DNA from: Streptomyces sp. CB02261 | Lineage (GTDB): Bacteria > Actinomycetota > Actinomycetes > Streptomycetales > Streptomycetaceae | DNA: 64,000 bases | Direction of reading: 5' to 3' | NCBI RefSeq assembly: GCF_001905665.1 | Contig: NZ_LIVX01000008.1 | Location: 248,001-312,000 of the forward strand | Shown here: positions 16,683 through 25,053 of the stretch, in pieces | How the letters are laid out: each line of letters begins with the position of its first letter | Position numbering within the stretch: the stretch's first letter is position 1 | Notes under the pieces: generated by a model | What the model was told of the DNA's origin: nothing | The model's input: the letters and a program-made list of their open reading frames with translations, nothing else | Database searches by the model: none | Made by a program: the position numbers and the translations under genes

Positions 16683-17969
16683 ATGGACGTCCTCAATCTG
16701 TGGCCCCGGATCCCCCACGCCGTAGCGGTCCTCGGCGTGGTGGCGCTGATCGCCTACGCGGGCCGCTGGGCCGCGCGGCTGGTGCGCCAGCCGGTGGTCG
16801 TCGGGGAGGTGACCCTGGGCCTGCTCGCCGGCCCCGCCGCGCTCGCGCTGGCGGGCCGGCCGGCCTTCGACACGATGCTGCCGGAGCCCGTCCTGCACCT
16901 CGTCGGCCTCGTCGCCGAGGCGGGCCTGGTGTTCTATCTGGTCGGCCTGGCCCATGAACTGCGGGCCGGGCCCTCCGGGCCGGAGCGCCGCGGCGCGACG
17001 GCACTGACCCTGGGCGCCCTGCTGGCGCCGCTCTTCACCGGCCTCCTGCTCGTCGGCTGGGTCCAGCTCACGGACGACGCGGCCGCCCGCGGGAACGCGC
17101 CGCTGCCGGCCTTCGCCCTGATGGTCTCGGTGGCGATGTCCGTCACGGCGGTCCCCGTGCTCGCCAGGATCCTCACGGAGCGCGGGATGTCCCACTCGAC
17201 GGCGGGCCGGGTGGCGATGACCTCCGCGATCGTCATCGACGCCGTCGCCTGGCTCCTGTTCACCGCCTCGGTCGCCCTCGCGTCCGGCGACGGCGCGGGG
17301 CTCCTGCGCTGCCTCGGCGCGATCGCGCTGGGTCTCGCCTGCGCGGCCGTCCTGGGCTGGGTCCTGCGCACCGGGGCGGCGCGGCGCGGGGCCGCACGGC
17401 TCCCCGTCCTCGCCGCGGTCCTCCTCGGCGCCGCCGCCCTCGCGGTGGCGCTCACCATGAAGGACCTCGGGATGACCGCCATCCTCGGTGCCGCCATGGT
17501 CGGCTTCGCCGTCCCGGGGGGCGGGTCCGAGCCCTGGACGCGGGTGGTCACGGACCTGTCCCGGGCCGGTCGGGCGCTCGTCCCCACCTTCTTCGTGGTC
17601 TCGGGGATCGCGCTGCTCGACGACGTGTCCCCCGCCGCTTCCTGGACGCTGATCGCCTGGACCATCGCGCTCGGCTGCCTCGGCAAGGGCGTCGGTTCGT
17701 ACGTCGGGGCCCGCCTCGACGGCCGGCCGCCCCGACTGGCCGGACGGATCGCCATCCTCATGAACACCCGTGGGCTGACCGAACTCGTCGTCGTCCAGGC
17801 GGGCTACACGGCGGGCATCCTGTCGGCCGCCATGATGCTGGCCCTGACGGTGATGGCGCTGGTGACCACGGCCATGACGGGCCCGCTGCTGGATCTCCTC
17901 GACCGTGGGGAGCGCGCGCCACGTGCCGAGCCCCTTCCCCTCACGACGACAGAAAGCAGCAGCCGATGA
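16683..17969 (+). CDS. Cation/proton antiporter, CPA2 (KefB/NapA-like)
   Basis: A 428-aa integral membrane protein with about 12 hydrophobic segments. The core motif VSVAMSVTAVPVLARIL and the later MNTRGLTELVVVQAGY match the Na+/H+ exchanger family (PF00999). It lacks the RCK nucleotide-binding domain of KefB. It sits between the halogenase and flavin reductase genes, overlapping the latter by 4 bases. Antiporter homologues occur in several antibiotic clusters. Export, pH homeostasis or halide-linked transport are possible; the substrate cannot be read from sequence. Confidence 0.85.
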   Translation: MDVLNLWPRIPHAVAVLGVVALIAYAGRWAARLVRQPVVVGEVTLGLLAGPAALALAGRPAFDTMLPEPVLHLVGLVAEAGLVFYLVGLAHELRAGPSGPERRGATALTLGALLAPLFTGLLLVGWVQLTDDAAARGNAPLPAFALMVSVAMSVTAVPVLARILTERGMSHSTAGRVAMTSAIVIDAVAWLLFTASVALASGDGAGLLRCLGAIALGLACAAVLGWVLRTGAARRGAARLPVLAAVLLGAAALAVALTMKDLGMTAILGAAMVGFAVPGGGSEPWTRVVTDLSRAGRALVPTFFVVSGIALLDDVSPAASWTLIAWTIALGCLGKGVGSYVGARLDGRPPRLAGRIAILMNTRGLTELVVVQAGYTAGILSAAMMLALTVMALVTTAMTGPLLDLLDRGERAPRAEPLPLTTTESSSR

Positions 17970-18487
17970 CCGATCCCGCGGTCCGGACCCCGCCCGCTCC
18001 GCACGCCACCGCCGGTGGGTTCCGGGCGATGATGAGCGGCTTCCCCACCGGCGTGTGCATCGTCACCTGCGCGGATCTCGACGGCACCCCGCGCGGGATG
18101 ACCTGCTCCTCGCTCTGCAGCGTCTCCCTGGAGCCGCCGACCCTGCTGGTGTGCCTGCGCGCCGGCAGCCCGACCCTCCGGGCGGTCCTCGACACCGGCG
18201 GGTTCACCGTGAACCTGCTGCACGACGGGGCGCGGGAGGCGGCCGAGCTGTTCGCCTCCGGTGACCCGGAGCGCTTCGCCCTGATCCCCTGGGAGCGGCC
18301 CCCGGAGGCGGCGGGACCGCATCTGCTCCGGGACGCGCACACGATCGCCGACTGCGAGGTGACCCTGACGCACCGGACCGGCGACCACGTCACGGTCTTC
18401 GGCGAGGCCCGCACCATCCGGCAGGAGCAGGACCGGCCACCGCTCCTCTACGGTCTGCGGCAGTTCCGCTCGTGGTCCGCCGCGTGA
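17966..18487 (+). CDS. Flavin reductase, partner of the halogenase
   Basis: A 173-aa flavin reductase domain protein (split-barrel FMN-binding, PF01613). FRAMMSGFPTGVCIVTC, GMTCSSLCSVSLEPPTLLVCL and GGFTVNLL are the usual family blocks. It reduces FAD or FMN with NAD(P)H and would supply FADH2 to the tryptophan halogenase at 15103, as in other halogenation systems. It is translationally coupled to the antiporter gene (ATGA overlap). A strong terminator follows. Confidence 0.93.
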   Translation: MTDPAVRTPPAPHATAGGFRAMMSGFPTGVCIVTCADLDGTPRGMTCSSLCSVSLEPPTLLVCLRAGSPTLRAVLDTGGFTVNLLHDGAREAAELFASGDPERFALIPWERPPEAAGPHLLRDAHTIADCEVTLTHRTGDHVTVFGEARTIRQEQDRPPLLYGLRQFRSWSAA

Positions 18488-18523
18488 CCCGGCCCTCACG
18501 GCCCGCCTGACGAGCGCCGCACG

Positions 18524-18562
18524 CGCGAACCCGCCCGGCCCTCACGGCCGGGCGGGTTCGCG
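18524..18562. terminator. Strong stem-loop terminator after the halogenation unit
   Basis: A 17-bp perfectly paired GC-rich stem (18524-18540 with 18546-18562) encloses a 5-nt loop. It lies between the convergent ends of the flavin reductase gene (+) and the regulator gene at 18607 (-), and can serve both. Confidence 0.85.
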
Positions 18563-18606
18563 TGTGTCACGGACCGCGGGCCGTAGGGCGTCCGGGACGG
18601 CTCGGC

Positions 18607-19584
18607 TCAGACGGCGGGCAGTACGGCGGCGCGGGCCAGGGGCTCGCGGCGGACGCCCCGGGGGCCGTTGGCCGGCCGGGCCGGGCGGCCGTCGAGCAGG
18701 GCGAGGCCGAGCGGGGACACCGAGTGCAGCATCGAGTTGCGGACCCTGCGGCTGGTGATGAGGCCGGTGCGCCGCAGCACGGCGGCGTGCTGGCTGGCCC
18801 CGGCCGGCGAGATGCCGAGCCGGTCCGCCAGTTCTGAGGTGGTGCACGCGGCGCGCAGCACGCGGAGGGCCGCCGCCCGGGTCTGGCCGACCAGCGCGCC
18901 CAGCGCCTCGGTGGTCTCGTCGGGCTCCGCCCACAGCACGGCGGCCTCGTGGGCGCGCGGCGGGGCGGAGACCACGAGGGTCGGCCGGCCGCTGCCGTCC
19001 TGCGGCCAGATGAGCTGTCCCGGGCGGTGGTTGAGGAAGACGGACGGGGTGAGCACCAGGCCACGGCCGCCGAGCACGACATCGCCGTCGGGGCCGCCGG
19101 GGATCTCCAGGACGGGTGAGGTCCAGGTGATCCGGGGGTGTGCCGTGGAGAGCAGCTGTTCCACGCCTCCGGCCATCACGGCCCGGCCGCGCGCCTCGCA
19201 GTCCGCCTCCAGGTACTCCAGGACCTTGTCCCAGTAGGGGGCGACGGCCGCGCGCCAGATGTCCGGCAGTTCGGGACCGTGCGACGGCCCGGCGGGGGTG
19301 GTGTCGCGCGCCGAGGCGGATGCGGCCGGGCCCGAGGGCGTGCCGTCCGTCGTACCGCCGTACTCGACCGCGCGGCGCACCAGTTCGTCGGCGCCGGCGC
19401 CGGGCCCCTGCCCGGGGCGGGGCGGGGGCAGCCGTTTGCTCACCTGTCTGCGCCATCCGGCGTACGGAGCGCCGACGCCGCGGCCGAGGAGCACCGCCGC
19501 GAACGCCGTCTCGACGAGCGGTCCCGCGCTGGTCCTCAGCCGGATGCGTGCCAGGTCCGCGCTGGAGAAGTGGATGCGCTGCAC
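18607..19584 (-). CDS. ArsR-like winged-helix regulator with DUF5937-type N-terminus
   Basis: A 325-aa protein. The C-terminal part (about 240-310) is an ArsR-type winged helix with TTSELADRLGISPAGASQHAAVLRRTGLI. The first 230 residues resemble the DUF5937 domain of such actinobacterial regulators, opening with IHFSSADLARIRL and containing VFLNHRPGQLIWP. No metal-binding CxC motif is visible, so metal sensing is unlikely. The GTG start lacks a strong ribosome binding site. It may regulate itself or neighbouring genes; a link to the RiPP locus at 20469 is unproven. Confidence 0.8.
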   Translation of the reverse strand: MQRIHFSSADLARIRLRTSAGPLVETAFAAVLLGRGVGAPYAGWRRQVSKRLPPPRPGQGPGAGADELVRRAVEYGGTTDGTPSGPAASASARDTTPAGPSHGPELPDIWRAAVAPYWDKVLEYLEADCEARGRAVMAGGVEQLLSTAHPRITWTSPVLEIPGGPDGDVVLGGRGLVLTPSVFLNHRPGQLIWPQDGSGRPTLVVSAPPRAHEAAVLWAEPDETTEALGALVGQTRAAALRVLRAACTTSELADRLGISPAGASQHAAVLRRTGLITSRRVRNSMLHSVSPLGLALLDGRPARPANGPRGVRREPLARAAVLPAV

Positions 19585-19695
19585 GGTGAATCCCCCGAAT
19601 CTCCGCGACGTGAATGTGGACGAGCACGTCCATCCGCCGGGACGGCTGCGGCGCGCGGGGCGCGTCGGTTCATGCTCGGGGCGGCCGCTGACGCG

Positions 19696-20031
19696 TCACT
19701 GACCGCCCTCTGACGCGAGGGCGTACTCACCCCTGAGCGAGGCGTCGCCCTGTACGGCGGCGAGGACCCCGGCCACGTTCAGCCGTACGTCGAACGGGAC
19801 CAGCTCGAAGTAGCGCAACGCCTTGCCGTCCTCGGAGAGTTCGAGGGTGCCGACCACGATGCCGGCCTTTTCCAGCCGCTCCAGGTGCATGTAGAGCAGG
19901 GGCCGTGAGATCACCAGGCACCGGGCGAGTTCGCTGACGTACCGGCGGTCCTTGGCCAGCTCGGCGACGATCCGGAGGCGCTGCGGGTGTCCGACGGCAG
20001 AGAGAACAACGAGGAGTTCCTCACCGGTCAT
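19696..20031 (-). CDS. Small ArsR-type regulator, divergent from the RiPP locus
   Basis: A 111-aa winged-helix protein: LSAVGHPQRLRIVAELAKDRRYVSELARCLVISRPLLYMHLERLEKAGIV covers the fold and its recognition helix. No ArsR metal-box cysteines are present; a single Cys is in the helix-turn-helix. It is divergent from the putative RiPP precursor gene across a 437-bp region with repeated motifs. A role as repressor of that locus is inference. Confidence 0.82.
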   Translation of the reverse strand: MTGEELLVVLSAVGHPQRLRIVAELAKDRRYVSELARCLVISRPLLYMHLERLEKAGIVVGTLELSEDGKALRYFELVPFDVRLNVAGVLAAVQGDASLRGEYALASEGGQ

Positions 20032-20468
20032 GACCCATCTCCCAGCGTGCGGAACGTTCCGGGCGAGTCCTTCCCGCCCCGGCCACTGTAAGCGATTCCC
20101 ACGTCAGGAGGTATCTCTGATTCTCACGGCTCGGGGATGAGGGATTCATACGCGGTGCCTGGTGAATTCATGTGGTCAAGCCATGGATCGGCCATACGGA
20201 GTGGTCGGCGGAGAAACGCCGGCGCGAGGCGGACGGCGAGCCACGGAGGCGTCGCAGGGGCGTCCGTGACCTGGGACAAGCGATACGGAATTCCAGAATC
20301 CATTCGGAACGTTCATTTCCGATTGTATGGCGCGTGTGAAACGGGGACCGTTCGGGCCGCCATGAAAAGTTCACACCTTCACAGTGATTCCCACACTGTT
20401 CCGTTCCGGCTCCTCCGGTGCAGAATTACCCCGGAAATTGGCCGTCAAAGACTTGGAGAGTGGAAGAC
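20032..20468. promoter_or_regulatory. 437-bp control region between ArsR gene and RiPP precursor, with repeated motifs
   Basis: The gap is more AT-rich than the genes around it. Two near-identical 12-mers, AGCGATTCCCAC at 20091 and AGTGATTCCCAC at 20383, lie near its two ends. CGGAACGTTC occurs at 20050-20059, as part of a palindrome GGAACGTTCC, and again at 20305-20314. Such paired motifs could be binding sites for the neighbouring ArsR protein or the two-component regulator. I see no convincing gene in it. Confidence 0.4.
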
Positions 20469-20663
20469 ATGACGATCGCCGTTGCCACACCCGTCCGCTT
20501 CGGCGAGCCGACCACCGCAGGCGCACATCGGCCCGCCGTGCGCCGACTCGTGATCGAAGACCTCGACGCCATGCCCGACACCCAGGGTGCGGCGCTCCTC
20601 AGCATCTGCATCGTCGCGGCACCCGCCGTCGACGGCACCACCGCTCCCGTTCCGGCCGCTTAG
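20469..20663 (+). CDS. Putative RiPP (TOMM) precursor peptide
   Basis: A 64-aa peptide immediately upstream of a fused cyclodehydratase gene. GGAGAG stands before the ATG. The N-terminal part ends in an acidic LVIEDLDAMPD, similar in style to TOMM and thiopeptide leaders. The remainder, DTQGAALLSICIVAAPAVDG and the tail TTAPVPAA, is a hydrophobic candidate core with one Cys, one Ser and two Thr that could be cyclised. The cleavage site is unknown. The precursor role rests on context and leader character. A non-precursor small protein remains possible. Confidence 0.65.
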   Translation: MTIAVATPVRFGEPTTAGAHRPAVRRLVIEDLDAMPDTQGAALLSICIVAAPAVDGTTAPVPAA

Positions 20664-20683
20664 GCCCCGAAGACGGGAGCGGC

Positions 20684-22987
20684 ATGGTCAACGAGGAAGG
20701 TGGCGGGACACCCGCCGCCCCGGTACGGCTCGGGTTCAGGAGCCATCTGCGGGCCACCGTCGTTCCCGGCGAGGCCGTCTACCTCGTCTCGCACCGCGGG
20801 GTCACCGCGCTCCACGGTGACCCCGCGGAGGTGCTGGCCCCCCTGCTCGACGGAAGCCGGAGCCCGGCCGACGTCCTGCGGGAGGCCACGTCCTCGCTCA
20901 CCGCGGACGAGGCCCTCGACGCGCTGCGGGCCCTGGAGGCCTCCGGCCTGCTGGCCCTGCGGCCGGCCGAGCCCCCGGCGGCCGTCCCCCACCGGCCGGA
21001 CCCCGCCGCCGAGGCGTACTGGGACCTGGCCGGTCTCGACGGCGCCCGGGTCTGCGCGACGCTGGCCCGGAGCGCCGTGCACGTCGTCGCGGCCGGCGGC
21101 GTCGACACCGCGGAGGTGCGCGAGGCCTGCCGCGCCTCCGGGCTCGGCCTCGCGCGCCCCGGCGAGGACGCGGACCTCACCCTCGTGGTCTGCGACGACT
21201 ACCTGTCCCCGCTGCTGCACGAGATCGACGCCGCCCACCGTGCGGCCCGGCGACCCTGGCTGCTGGCCGGCGTGGGCTCCACCGCCGGCTGGGTCGGGCC
21301 CCTGATCCGGCCGTACGAAGGGCCCTGCTGGCACTGTCTCGCCCACCGGCTGCGGGGACACCGCCGCTCCGAGGAACCGCTGCGGCGCGCCCTCGGTCTG
21401 ACGGGCCCGCTGCCCCGTCCGCAGGCGACCCTTCCGGCGGGCCGGGCCCTCACCGTGCACCTGGCGGTGCTGGAGGCCGCGAAGTGGCTCGCCGGCCTGC
21501 GCGACGAGGCCCAGGACTCCGTGTACGTCCATGACACGCTCGGCCCGCGCGGCTCGGCCCACCCCGTCGTGCGGCTGCCGCAGTGCGCGGCGTGCGGCGA
21601 CCCCGGACTCGTGGCCTCGCGGGTGTCCCGCCCCTTCGTGCCGCGGCCCCGCCCCAAGACGGCGGAGGACCTGGGCAGCCACCGGGCGCTCACCCCCGAA
21701 CGGATGCTGGAGCGGTACGGGCCCCTGGTCGACCCCGTCACCGGGATCGTCAAGGAGATTCGCAGCGCCCCCGGCAGCCCCGACTTCGTGCACGCCTACC
21801 TGTCCGGCCAGAACCTGGCCATGCGCAGCCCGACCCTCACCGGCCTGCGCGCCGGACTGCGCGCCCTCAGCGGCGGCAAGGGGCTCACGGCGACCGAGGC
21901 CAGGGTCAGCGCGCTGGGCGAGGCGGTGGAGCGGTACAGCGGCACCCGGCAGGGTGACGAACCGGTGGTGCGCGACTCCTACCGCGGCCTCGGCCCCGCC
22001 GCCGTCCACCCCAACACCAGCCAGCTCTACCACGAGCGCCAGCTGCACGACCGGAACGGCTGGAACGCCCGCGGCTCCCGACTCCAGTACGTACCTCCGC
22101 TCTTCGACGAGACCCTGGCCACCGACTGGACGCCCGTGTGGTCGCTCACCGAGGGGGCCCAGCGGCTGCTGCCCACGTCGATGCTGTACTTCAGCGAGGA
22201 ACCGTCACCGGACGGACTGTGCGCCGACTCCAACGGCAACGCCGCCGGCAGCAGCCCCGAGGACGCCCTCGTCCAGGGCTTCCTGGAACTGGTCGAGCGC
22301 GACGCGGTGGCCCTCTGGTGGTACAACCGCACCCGCCAACCGGCGCTCGACCTCGACGCGTTCGCGGAGCCGTACCTCGGCCGGCTGATCGACGGCTACG
22401 CCGCCCTGCGCCGGGAGGTCTGGGCCCTGGACCTCACCTCGGACTTCGGCATCCCGGTGGTGGCGGCCCTGTCCCGGCGCACGGACAAGCCCGCCGAAGA
22501 CGTCCTCTTCGGCTTCGGCGCCCACTTCGACCCCCGGGTCGCCCTGCGCCGGGCGCTCACCGAGATGGGCCAACTGCTGCCCCTGGTCGCCGAGGTGACG
22601 CCCGAGGGCGCCGGCTACCGGATCGACGACCCCGACGCGCTCGACTGGTGGCGGCACGCCACCCGGGCCGGCCGGCCGTATCTGGCACCCGACCCCGGTC
22701 TGCCGCCGCACGGCCCGGAGGCCTGGACCTACCGGCCCACCACCGACCTCCGCGAGGACGTCACCACGATCACGGAGACCGTACGGGGGCGGGGCATGGA
22801 CCTGCTCGTCCTCGACCAGACCCGGCCCGATCTGGAGCTGCCCGTGGTCAAGGTCATCGTCCCCGGGCTCCGGCACTTCTGGGCCAGGTTCGCCCCCGGC
22901 CGCCTCTACGACACCCCCGTCGCCCTCGGCAGGCTCACCAGCCCCACGCCGTACGAGGAGTTGAACCCCGTCCCGCTGTTCGTCTAG
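20684..22987 (+). CDS. Fused E1-like / YcaO cyclodehydratase of a TOMM RiPP pathway
   Basis: A 767-aa fusion. Residues 18-95 look like a winged-helix leader-binding (RRE) domain. An E1-like domain follows, with two CxxC pairs (C215/C218 in CWHC and C301/C304 in CAAC) that should bind zinc. From about residue 335 to the end is a YcaO domain with ATP-site motifs ALGEAVERYSG (409-419) and LELVERDAVALWW. The C-terminus NPVPLFV resembles the Pro-rich end of azoline-forming YcaO proteins. It should use ATP to convert Cys, Ser or Thr of the precursor to azolines. No clear dehydrogenase, protease or dedicated exporter gene adjoins it. Confidence 0.88.
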   Translation: MVNEEGGGTPAAPVRLGFRSHLRATVVPGEAVYLVSHRGVTALHGDPAEVLAPLLDGSRSPADVLREATSSLTADEALDALRALEASGLLALRPAEPPAAVPHRPDPAAEAYWDLAGLDGARVCATLARSAVHVVAAGGVDTAEVREACRASGLGLARPGEDADLTLVVCDDYLSPLLHEIDAAHRAARRPWLLAGVGSTAGWVGPLIRPYEGPCWHCLAHRLRGHRRSEEPLRRALGLTGPLPRPQATLPAGRALTVHLAVLEAAKWLAGLRDEAQDSVYVHDTLGPRGSAHPVVRLPQCAACGDPGLVASRVSRPFVPRPRPKTAEDLGSHRALTPERMLERYGPLVDPVTGIVKEIRSAPGSPDFVHAYLSGQNLAMRSPTLTGLRAGLRALSGGKGLTATEARVSALGEAVERYSGTRQGDEPVVRDSYRGLGPAAVHPNTSQLYHERQLHDRNGWNARGSRLQYVPPLFDETLATDWTPVWSLTEGAQRLLPTSMLYFSEEPSPDGLCADSNGNAAGSSPEDALVQGFLELVERDAVALWWYNRTRQPALDLDAFAEPYLGRLIDGYAALRREVWALDLTSDFGIPVVAALSRRTDKPAEDVLFGFGAHFDPRVALRRALTEMGQLLPLVAEVTPEGAGYRIDDPDALDWWRHATRAGRPYLAPDPGLPPHGPEAWTYRPTTDLREDVTTITETVRGRGMDLLVLDQTRPDLELPVVKVIVPGLRHFWARFAPGRLYDTPVALGRLTSPTPYEELNPVPLFV

Positions 22988-23038
22988 CCACTCGTAGTCG
23001 CTCCGGTGTTCGCGTGAAACACATACACTCGGCTCCGC

Positions 23039-24340
23039 ATGCCCGCACCACGGGAGCATCAGAGGACACGGACAGGGCAACAACGGGCGGACGAACGAAT
23101 GCCACGTCACGACGAGCACCACGCACACCAGGACGGGTTAGCGGCGTCGGGCGGCGCCACGGCGTCACCGCCCGACGTCCAGGACCTGCCCGCCCCCCGG
23201 CTGGCCCGCACCGTGCTCACGGTCGCCCTGCTCGGCTATCTGAGTGTGACGGCGCTCAATCTCGCGGGTGAGCGGCTCCGGCTCCCCCAGCTGATCGCCT
23301 CCGTCGTCTGTCTGGTCCTCATCTTCGTCCTGCAGCTGGGCCATTCACGCCCGGGAGCGCGCCGGGCCCCGGTGCGGCAGTGGGCGACGACGCTGTCGGC
23401 GCAGGCCCTGCTGACCTATCTGCCGATCGCGGTGTTCCACTCCCAGTGGGGGGCCATGGCCGGTTTCCTCGCCGGTTCGCTGCTGCTGCTCCTGCCCGGC
23501 CGGTGGGCCTGGACCGCGTACGGCTTCGTGGGGCTCACCATGCTGGTCCCGCCCACCCTGGACGGACTGTCCCTCCAGGAGACCGTCTACCTCTGCCTCT
23601 CCACGCTGCTGACCGGACTCGTCGTCTTCGGCCTGTCCCGCATGACCGAACTGGTCCAGGCCCTGCACGAGACGCGGGGCCAGCTCGCGGGCATGGCGGT
23701 CACCAAGGAACGGCTGCGGTTCGCCCGCGACCTGCACGACCTCCTCGGCTACAGCCTCTCCGCGATCACGCTGAAGAGCGAGCTGATCCACCGGCTGATC
23801 CCCACCCATCCGGAGCGGGCGATGGACGAGGTGAGCGAGGTCCTCGTCATCTCCCGGCAGTCGCTCGCCGATGTGCGGTCCGTCTCCAGCGGGCTGCGCC
23901 GCATGTCGCTGGAGCAGGAGCTGGGAGCGGCCCGCTCCCTGCTCCAGGCCGCTGACGTCGACGTACGCAGCGACATCCGGCTGAGCGGACTCGACCAGCG
24001 GGTGGACTCCGTGCTCGCCGCCGTGCTCCGCGAAGCAGTAACGAATCTGCTGCGTCACTCGCGCGTCAGCACCTGCACCCTCGAGGCCGTCGAGGAGGAC
24101 GGCTGGGTCCGGCTCACCGTGGTGAACGACGGTGTGGACCCCGCCTACCGGGACGCGTCGCCGGACAGCGGCAGCGGCCTCGGCAACCTCAGGGCCCGGC
24201 TCCGGACGGCGTCCGGCAAGCTCACCGTCACCCGGGGCGCCGGAACCTTCAGTCTGACGGCGGAGGCGCCGACCCACCCCGTGTCGCGCCTCGCCACCCC
24301 CGACGACGGCCCGCGTCCCCTCAGGGACCCGGCCGCCTGA
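23039..24340 (+). CDS. NarL-type sensor histidine kinase with a TTA codon
   Basis: A 433-aa membrane kinase of the HisKA_3 class. Membrane helices fill roughly residues 55-200, the phospho-acceptor His233 is in ARDLHDLLGYSLSAITLKSEL, and the HATPase region ends with SGSGLGNLRARL. The response regulator gene follows. Neither the ATG at 23039 nor the in-frame one at 23099 has a clear ribosome binding site. Codon 34 (23138-23140) is TTA, read by the bldA tRNA in Streptomyces, which would tie expression to development. With the RiPP genes just upstream it may sense their product. Confidence 0.9.
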   Translation: MPAPREHQRTRTGQQRADERMPRHDEHHAHQDGLAASGGATASPPDVQDLPAPRLARTVLTVALLGYLSVTALNLAGERLRLPQLIASVVCLVLIFVLQLGHSRPGARRAPVRQWATTLSAQALLTYLPIAVFHSQWGAMAGFLAGSLLLLLPGRWAWTAYGFVGLTMLVPPTLDGLSLQETVYLCLSTLLTGLVVFGLSRMTELVQALHETRGQLAGMAVTKERLRFARDLHDLLGYSLSAITLKSELIHRLIPTHPERAMDEVSEVLVISRQSLADVRSVSSGLRRMSLEQELGAARSLLQAADVDVRSDIRLSGLDQRVDSVLAAVLREAVTNLLRHSRVSTCTLEAVEEDGWVRLTVVNDGVDPAYRDASPDSGSGLGNLRARLRTASGKLTVTRGAGTFSLTAEAPTHPVSRLATPDDGPRPLRDPAA

Positions 24341-24405
24341 CCGTCGCCCCCACCCCTGCCCGCGAGCCGCTGACGGCCGAGACCCGGCCGGAAAGGACAT
24401 TCATC

Positions 24406-25017
24406 ATGCCGATCCGCATCCTGCTGGCCGAGGACATGAACATGGTGCGCGGAGCGCTCGTGGCCCTGCTGGACCTGGAGGAGGACCTGGAGGTGGTCTG
24501 CGAGCTGGAGCGCGGCGACCAGATCGTGCCCTCCGCCCTCGAACACCGCCCGGACGTCGCCATCATCGACATCGACCTGCCCGGCACCGACGGGCTCACC
24601 GCCGCCGGCCTGCTGCGCGAGCAGCTCCCGGAGTGCCGGACCCTCATCCTCACCAGCCTGGGCCGCCCCGGAGTGCTCCGCCGCGCCCTCGCCGCCCAGG
24701 TCGCCGGCTTCCTGCTCAAGGACGCCCCGCCGCACGAACTGGCCGAGGCGGTACGGAACGTGGCCGCCGGCCGGCGGGTGATCAACTCGCAACTGGCGCT
24801 CTCCGCGTGGAGCAGTTCGCAGAGTCCGCTGACCAGCCGGGAGACGGAGGTGCTGCGGCTCGCCGCCGAGGGCCTGGAGCCGGTCGAGATCGCCGACGGG
24901 CTCGGGCTCTCGCTCGGCACGGTCCGCAACTACCTGACGTCCGTGGTGACCAAGCTGAACGCCCGCAACCGCGTGGACGCGATCAAGATCGCGCAGGCCG
25001 CCGACTGGCTGATCTGA
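24406..25017 (+). CDS. NarL/LuxR-family response regulator
   Basis: A 203-aa response regulator. The receiver domain has LLAEDMNMVRGAL, phospho-acceptor Asp55 in IIDIDLPG and FLLKDAPP with the conserved Lys. The C-terminal LuxR helix-turn-helix is LTSRETEVLRLAAEG through LGTVRNYLTSVVTKL. It resembles DesR-like regulators and is the cognate partner of the kinase encoded upstream. Targets are unknown; the upstream RiPP genes are the obvious candidates. Confidence 0.93.
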   Translation: MPIRILLAEDMNMVRGALVALLDLEEDLEVVCELERGDQIVPSALEHRPDVAIIDIDLPGTDGLTAAGLLREQLPECRTLILTSLGRPGVLRRALAAQVAGFLLKDAPPHELAEAVRNVAAGRRVINSQLALSAWSSSQSPLTSRETEVLRLAAEGLEPVEIADGLGLSLGTVRNYLTSVVTKLNARNRVDAIKIAQAADWLI

Positions 25018-25053
25018 CCGCCGGCGGCCTGCTCCGGTCGCGTCGCCCGGGTG

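Noticed and set aside
18607..19584. ArsR-type metal sensor
   Set aside because: The winged helix is clear, but no CxC or other metal-binding motif is present, so metal sensing is not supported.
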